A DNA stretch of 64,000 nt from an uncultured Prevotella sp. GTDB lineage: Bacteria > Bacteroidota > Bacteroidia > Bacteroidales > Bacteroidaceae. Both the position numbers and the translations under genes were made by a program. Positions 60,337-64,000 of the stretch are shown piece after piece. Numbering within the stretch: the first letter of the stretch is position 1; every line of letters starts with the position of its first letter. The notes under the pieces were generated by a model, which saw only the letters and a program-made list of their open reading frames with translations, did no database searches and was not told the origin of the DNA. The stretch lies in NCBI GenBank assembly GCA_900551055.1, contig URUK01000001.1:173506-237505 (forward strand). The letters are read 5' to 3'.

Positions 60337-61308
60337 ATGAGCGAAATTAATGTCGTCATAATAACAAAAAGCGAGGAACTGCCCTGTATGCAGTGCCATG
60401 ATTTTTTTCACAGCGATGTGTTATTTCGGGTCGTTGAATCTACTCCCGGACAAAAACCTTATATGGTGATTGTGTATGACGGCGCAGATATTGTTGGGCA
60501 CATGCTGGTTATGTTGCGCCGCAGAGGCTCATTGTTCCCTCCATATCTTTTTACCCAAGGCCGCGTTTACGGCGAAGGTGAATATGCTTCCAACTGTGAC
60601 AGGGAAGCGATATTCAACATGATGCTTAAGCATATTGTCAGGAAGTTGCGGCGTGACTTATGTTTATATATAGAGTTCAGTGACTTAAGCTCTAAGATGT
60701 TCGGTTACGGAAAGTTTAGGGTCAACGGCTTTTTCCCGGTTCACTGGATGGAAGTCCATAATTCATTGCACAGCATGAGTCCTACAAGGAGACTGACCTC
60801 AAAGACTGCCAAGTATATAGCCAATGCCAAAAGATTGGGCTTGAAAACAGTTGAAGCAAAAACAGTCGGCGATGTAAATAAGTTCCTTAAAATATTAAGA
60901 GGACATATCTCATTCAGAATCAGGCGGTTTATTCCTGATTCTAAATTGTTTATTGAACTGATAAAGCAGGATTGTTGCAGTTTGTATACAACAACTTATA
61001 AGGGTGATGTTACAAGCGGCTGCGTTTGTGTATATTCAAATGGAAACTGTTATTTATGGTATCTCGCGGCAAAACATAAGTATTATATGAGGCGCGCGAA
61101 CGCGATAACGATTTGGACGGCAATGAAGCACGCTTACGCCAAAGGCTGTTGGCACATGTGTTTTATGGACGTGGGCCTGCCATTTAAAAAAGATAAATTC
61201 CGTGATTTCATTCTTGGTTTTGGAGGAAAGCCTGTCGGGACATATCGTTGGTTCCGTTGTTCATTCAATTGGATAAACAGGCTGTTGTCATGGATTTACA
61301 GGGACTGA
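60337..61308 (+). CDS. GNAT/FemAB-like acyltransferase
   Basis: 323 residues from ATG at 60337; the frame open from 60238 runs through the promoter. Two related halves suggest a tandem GNAT or FemAB-type fold. One has the strands YMVIVYDGADIVGHMLVM, the other TTTYKGDVTSGCVCVYSNGN and LWYLAAKHKYYMRRANAIT, followed by KGCWHMCFMDVG, which resembles the acyl-CoA- or tRNA-binding halves of such enzymes. Members of this Bacteroidales group are annotated as GNAT N-acetyltransferases; the substrate is unknown. Directly upstream of a TonB receptor on the same strand (70-base gap). Confidence 0.65.
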   Translation: MSEINVVIITKSEELPCMQCHDFFHSDVLFRVVESTPGQKPYMVIVYDGADIVGHMLVMLRRRGSLFPPYLFTQGRVYGEGEYASNCDREAIFNMMLKHIVRKLRRDLCLYIEFSDLSSKMFGYGKFRVNGFFPVHWMEVHNSLHSMSPTRRLTSKTAKYIANAKRLGLKTVEAKTVGDVNKFLKILRGHISFRIRRFIPDSKLFIELIKQDCCSLYTTTYKGDVTSGCVCVYSNGNCYLWYLAAKHKYYMRRANAITIWTAMKHAYAKGCWHMCFMDVGLPFKKDKFRDFILGFGGKPVGTYRWFRCSFNWINRLLSWIYRD

Positions 61309-61378
61309 TGGCAGTTCGAAAAAAGTCATCTTGTATGATGGCATGCAATATTTCAGGTTGGGTTTCGTTATATACGAA

Positions 61379-63754
61379 ATGACAATAAAGCGTTTCCACA
61401 TAACAGTATTGCTGCTTTTGTGTATATTGGTTGCAAAAGCGCAGACTTTCACACTTCATGGGCGTGTCACTGATGAACAAATGAACCCCATAGAACTTGC
61501 CACTGTCGCCGTTGTGCAGCAAGGCAAGATGACAATGACAAACCTGAAGGGAGAATATTCAATACAATTGAGGTCGGCCGACAGCGTTGTCGTGCGGTTT
61601 TCAATGGTTGGGTATAAAACGAAAACGCGCGTCTTGAGGCGGCCGAGAGGCCGGCAGACGCTGCAAGTGCAACTGTATTCCGACGGCCAGCTTGAAGGAA
61701 TAACAGTCACCGGGCAGAAAATAGAAATGGGGCAGACACAGAAACTTGACACGAAAGACATGAAAAACACACCGAGTGTTACCGGCAATGCAGTAGAAGA
61801 CATGGTACAGGCACAGGCCGGAGTGTCAACTCATAGTGAGCTTTCGTCGCAATACAACGTGCGTGGCGGCAGTTTCGATGAAAACAGCGTGTATATAAAT
61901 AATGTGGAGGTGTACCGTCCGTTCCTTGTCCGCAGTGGGCAGCAGGAGGGATTGTCCATTATCAATCCTGACATGGTTGAGTCTGTCGGCTTTTCTACCG
62001 GAGGATTTGAAGCGAAATACGGCGACAAGATGTCATCAGTACTTGACATAACATACAAGAAACCCAAGAAGTTTGAGGCAAAAGCGTCTGCGAGCCTGTT
62101 GGGGGCAAGTGCCTACGTGGGCTTCAGTACAAAAAAGTTTTCATGGAGCAACGGTATAAGGTACAAGACAAACAGATATTTGCTTGGAACACTTGAAACA
62201 AAAGGTGAATACCGTCCGAACTTCCTCGATTACCAGACCTATCTGACATACGAGCCAAATGACAGATGGAAGCTGGAATTTATGGGCGACATATCAGAAA
62301 GCCATTACAATTTTTATCCTGAAGACCGTGAAACACGTTTTGGGACAATGGAAGACGTAAAGTCGTTCAGAGTTTATTTTGACGGGTGGGAGAAAGATAT
62401 TTTCCGCACGTATTTTGGCTCGTTCAGCATAACTCGTAAATTCGGCAAAAATACAAGCCTCGCATTGATGGCATCGGCTTTCCATACTAATGAGCAGGAA
62501 AGATACGATATACAGGGACAGTATTGGCTGACGCAGACCGAAACAAGTGAGAATCTTGGAGTCGGCACGTATATGGAACATGCCCGCAATTATCTTAAAG
62601 CTACGGTGAAAAGCTTTAAATTGGCTTTGGCGCATAAGGCTGGGCGGCACGACATTGCAGCCGGTCTTACATATAAAATTGAGTCAATCAAGGAGAACAG
62701 CAAGGAGTACGAGATGCGTGACTCAAGCGGTTATAGCATTCCGCATACAGGGCAAGACCTGTATATGATTTATTCGCTCAATGCCAGGAACAGGCTTGAT
62801 GCCAACCGGATAGAAGCTTACATACAGGACACATGGCGTTTTAGCAGCAAGGGCGGACATACTCTTTTCACACTGAATTATGGTATAAGGTTCAGCCATT
62901 GGAATTTCAACAAGGAAAGTATCGTAAGTCCGCGAGTGTCGCTTGGCGTCATACCGGCTTTCAATCACGACATGACTTTGCGTTTTGCGACTGGAATTTA
63001 TTATCAGGCACCGTTTTTCAAGGAACTCCGTGACACGTCAACCGTAAACGGGGTGACGGTGGCTACTCTCAGGCGAGACATAAAAAGCCAACGCTCAATA
63101 CACTTTATTGCCGGTCTCGATTACCGTTTTACCTTGAAAAAACGCCCTTACAAGTTTACGGCGGAGGCGTACTACAAGGCTTTGTCAAACATCGTTCCTT
63201 ATACAGTGGACAATGTTAAGATTGTGTATGATGCGAGCCAGCAGTGTAGCGGCCATGCAATGGGACTTGATTTGAAACTTTATGGAGAGTTCGTGCCGGG
63301 CACTGATTCATGGGTCAGTCTGTCATTTATGGATACGAAAATTGGCATCAACGGCAAGAGCATCCCTTTGCCAACCGACCAGAGATATTCATTGAACTTG
63401 TTTTTTACCGATTATTTTCCCGGAACAACGCGCTGGCGCATGTCTTTGCGCCTGGCGTTTGCCGACGGTTTGCCTTTCGGTGCTCCCCACCGCAGCCTCG
63501 ACACGATGCCGTTCCGTGCTCCGGCATATAAAAGGGCGGATATTGGCATGAGTTACAGACTGCTGGATAATGACAACCGCAGCAGAAAGTCCATATTCAA
63601 GAATATATGGATAGGTGTTGACTGTCTTAACCTGCTTGGCATAAACAACGTCAATTCATACTATTGGGTGACGGATGTAACCAATCAGCAATATGCCGTG
63701 CCAAATTATCTTACCGGTAGGCAGATTAATGTTAGGGCATCGTTCGAGTTCTGA
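61379..63754 (+). CDS. TonB-dependent receptor with carboxypeptidase-like domain
   Basis: 791 residues from ATG at 61379. Signal peptide KRFHITVLLLLCILVAKAQ, then a carboxypeptidase-regulatory-like domain (about 22-105; LHGRVTDEQMNPIELATVAV). A plug domain follows (about 110-235; EDMVQAQAGVSTHSELSSQY, then NVRGGSFDENSVYINNVEVY). The 22-strand barrel ends in INVRASFEF with a terminal Phe. No SusD partner follows, so it is probably a non-SUS TonB receptor for metal complexes or small ligands. ATG codons at 61331 and 61343 would precede the signal peptide and are unlikely. Confidence 0.92.
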   Translation: MTIKRFHITVLLLLCILVAKAQTFTLHGRVTDEQMNPIELATVAVVQQGKMTMTNLKGEYSIQLRSADSVVVRFSMVGYKTKTRVLRRPRGRQTLQVQLYSDGQLEGITVTGQKIEMGQTQKLDTKDMKNTPSVTGNAVEDMVQAQAGVSTHSELSSQYNVRGGSFDENSVYINNVEVYRPFLVRSGQQEGLSIINPDMVESVGFSTGGFEAKYGDKMSSVLDITYKKPKKFEAKASASLLGASAYVGFSTKKFSWSNGIRYKTNRYLLGTLETKGEYRPNFLDYQTYLTYEPNDRWKLEFMGDISESHYNFYPEDRETRFGTMEDVKSFRVYFDGWEKDIFRTYFGSFSITRKFGKNTSLALMASAFHTNEQERYDIQGQYWLTQTETSENLGVGTYMEHARNYLKATVKSFKLALAHKAGRHDIAAGLTYKIESIKENSKEYEMRDSSGYSIPHTGQDLYMIYSLNARNRLDANRIEAYIQDTWRFSSKGGHTLFTLNYGIRFSHWNFNKESIVSPRVSLGVIPAFNHDMTLRFATGIYYQAPFFKELRDTSTVNGVTVATLRRDIKSQRSIHFIAGLDYRFTLKKRPYKFTAEAYYKALSNIVPYTVDNVKIVYDASQQCSGHAMGLDLKLYGEFVPGTDSWVSLSFMDTKIGINGKSIPLPTDQRYSLNLFFTDYFPGTTRWRMSLRLAFADGLPFGAPHRSLDTMPFRAPAYKRADIGMSYRLLDNDNRSRKSIFKNIWIGVDCLNLLGINNVNSYYWVTDVTNQQYAVPNYLTGRQINVRASFEF

Positions 63755-64000
63755 CGGATAATGAAATCCTAAGATCTTTTTCCATTTTTAGTCTCTTACT
63801 GACACGACCCTCAATTGAAAAAGGTTGCACACTAACGGAACGTCAGTTTGGTGTGAGAATGTGATAATGTGATAATATGCCGGACTTACGTTACTATGGG
63901 GGGTGTGATGCAAGTGTTGTGTGAAAAAGGAAAAGAAAAACGCAAATCGTCTGTCATCTGTCAGTTTTCGGCGTAATGTATTGAAATACAAGGCGTTATA
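63755..64000. other. Non-coding right edge
   Basis: No coding frame. A tandem GTGATAATGTGATAAT (63866-63884) occurs; nothing further can be assigned before the window ends. Confidence 0.45.

Noticed and set aside
61379..63754. SusC-type polysaccharide utilisation receptor
   Set aside because: At about 790 residues it is shorter than typical SusC (~1000), and no SusD gene follows in the remaining 246 bases; the true right-hand neighbour is outside the window.

Overview
The window is a chromosomal stretch of a Bacteroidales bacterium, most likely a member of the Prevotellaceae (an inference, not tested). Evidence: promoters of the Bacteroidetes type (TAnnTTTG near -7, often TTTG 19-21 bases upstream) precede many operons, and Shine-Dalgarno sequences are mostly absent. 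The gene families are Bacteroidetes-specific: DUF4270, DUF5686, DUF4923, DUF5715, TamL, a half-length GT5 'glycogen synthase', S16 with a long Ala/Lys/Glu tail, and an ATP synthase operon that starts with atpD-atpC. By eye the base composition is about 42-48% GC. The content is almost entirely housekeeping. I see no rRNA, tRNA, CRISPR array, prophage or intact insertion sequence.

Layout: 1-3.8 kb, panC-panD (minus) diverge from the half-GT5 gene, a DUF4270 lipoprotein and a small basic protein. 3.8-6.6 kb, a minus-strand propionate-type operon (methylmalonyl-CoA epimerase, carboxyltransferase, 50-residue protein, biotin carrier). 7.4-10.5 kb, gap, miaA and a lipid kinase. 10.6-15.5 kb, a glycogen/alpha-glucan cluster (GH133 debranching enzyme, GT4 glycosyltransferase, GH57 amylase). 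15.6-19.8 kb, a DUF5715 protein, a MITE-like long inverted repeat, a 6S-like structured RNA candidate and clpC. 20.6-24.7 kb, an OmpA lipoprotein, mtgA and a compositionally mosaic uvrD/pcrA. 24.9-30.7 kb, a small lipoprotein, an AddA-like helicase/nuclease and a DUF5686 outer-membrane protein, all minus. 31.4-35.8 kb, acyl-CoA ligase, NhaD-type antiporter and pfkA. 35.9-43.0 kb, the complete F1Fo ATP synthase operon. 43.2-49.0 kb, an rRNA/tRNA methyltransferase, tamL, a small lipoprotein, a metallo-beta-lactamase-fold protein, DUF4923 and rpsP. 49.0-55.9 kb, an arginase-fold protein, a BadF-type kinase, mltG, glnS and a TPR protein. 56.3-60.2 kb (minus), a solitary Mrr endonuclease, DedA, Maf, KdsC-like phosphatase and DUF2520. 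60.3-63.8 kb, a GNAT-like protein and a TonB-dependent receptor.

Functionally the window joins central carbon metabolism (GAPDH, PfkA, glycogen turnover, propionate-type decarboxylation), energy conservation (ATP synthase, NhaD), envelope biogenesis (TamL, MtgA, MltG, DUF5686, TonB receptor, KdsC) and DNA/protein maintenance (UvrD, AddA-like, ClpC, Mrr).

The most unusual signals are non-coding. Six intergenic regions carry tandem arrays of a roughly 22-bp palindrome with core AAAAG-N5-CTTTT. Three short gaps between co-oriented genes each hold a different inverted repeat of the same architecture. There is a 151-bp element with near-perfect 46-bp arms, and next to it a rod-shaped RNA candidate with a central bubble. 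The propionate operon promoter lies inside a perfect 17-bp inverted repeat.
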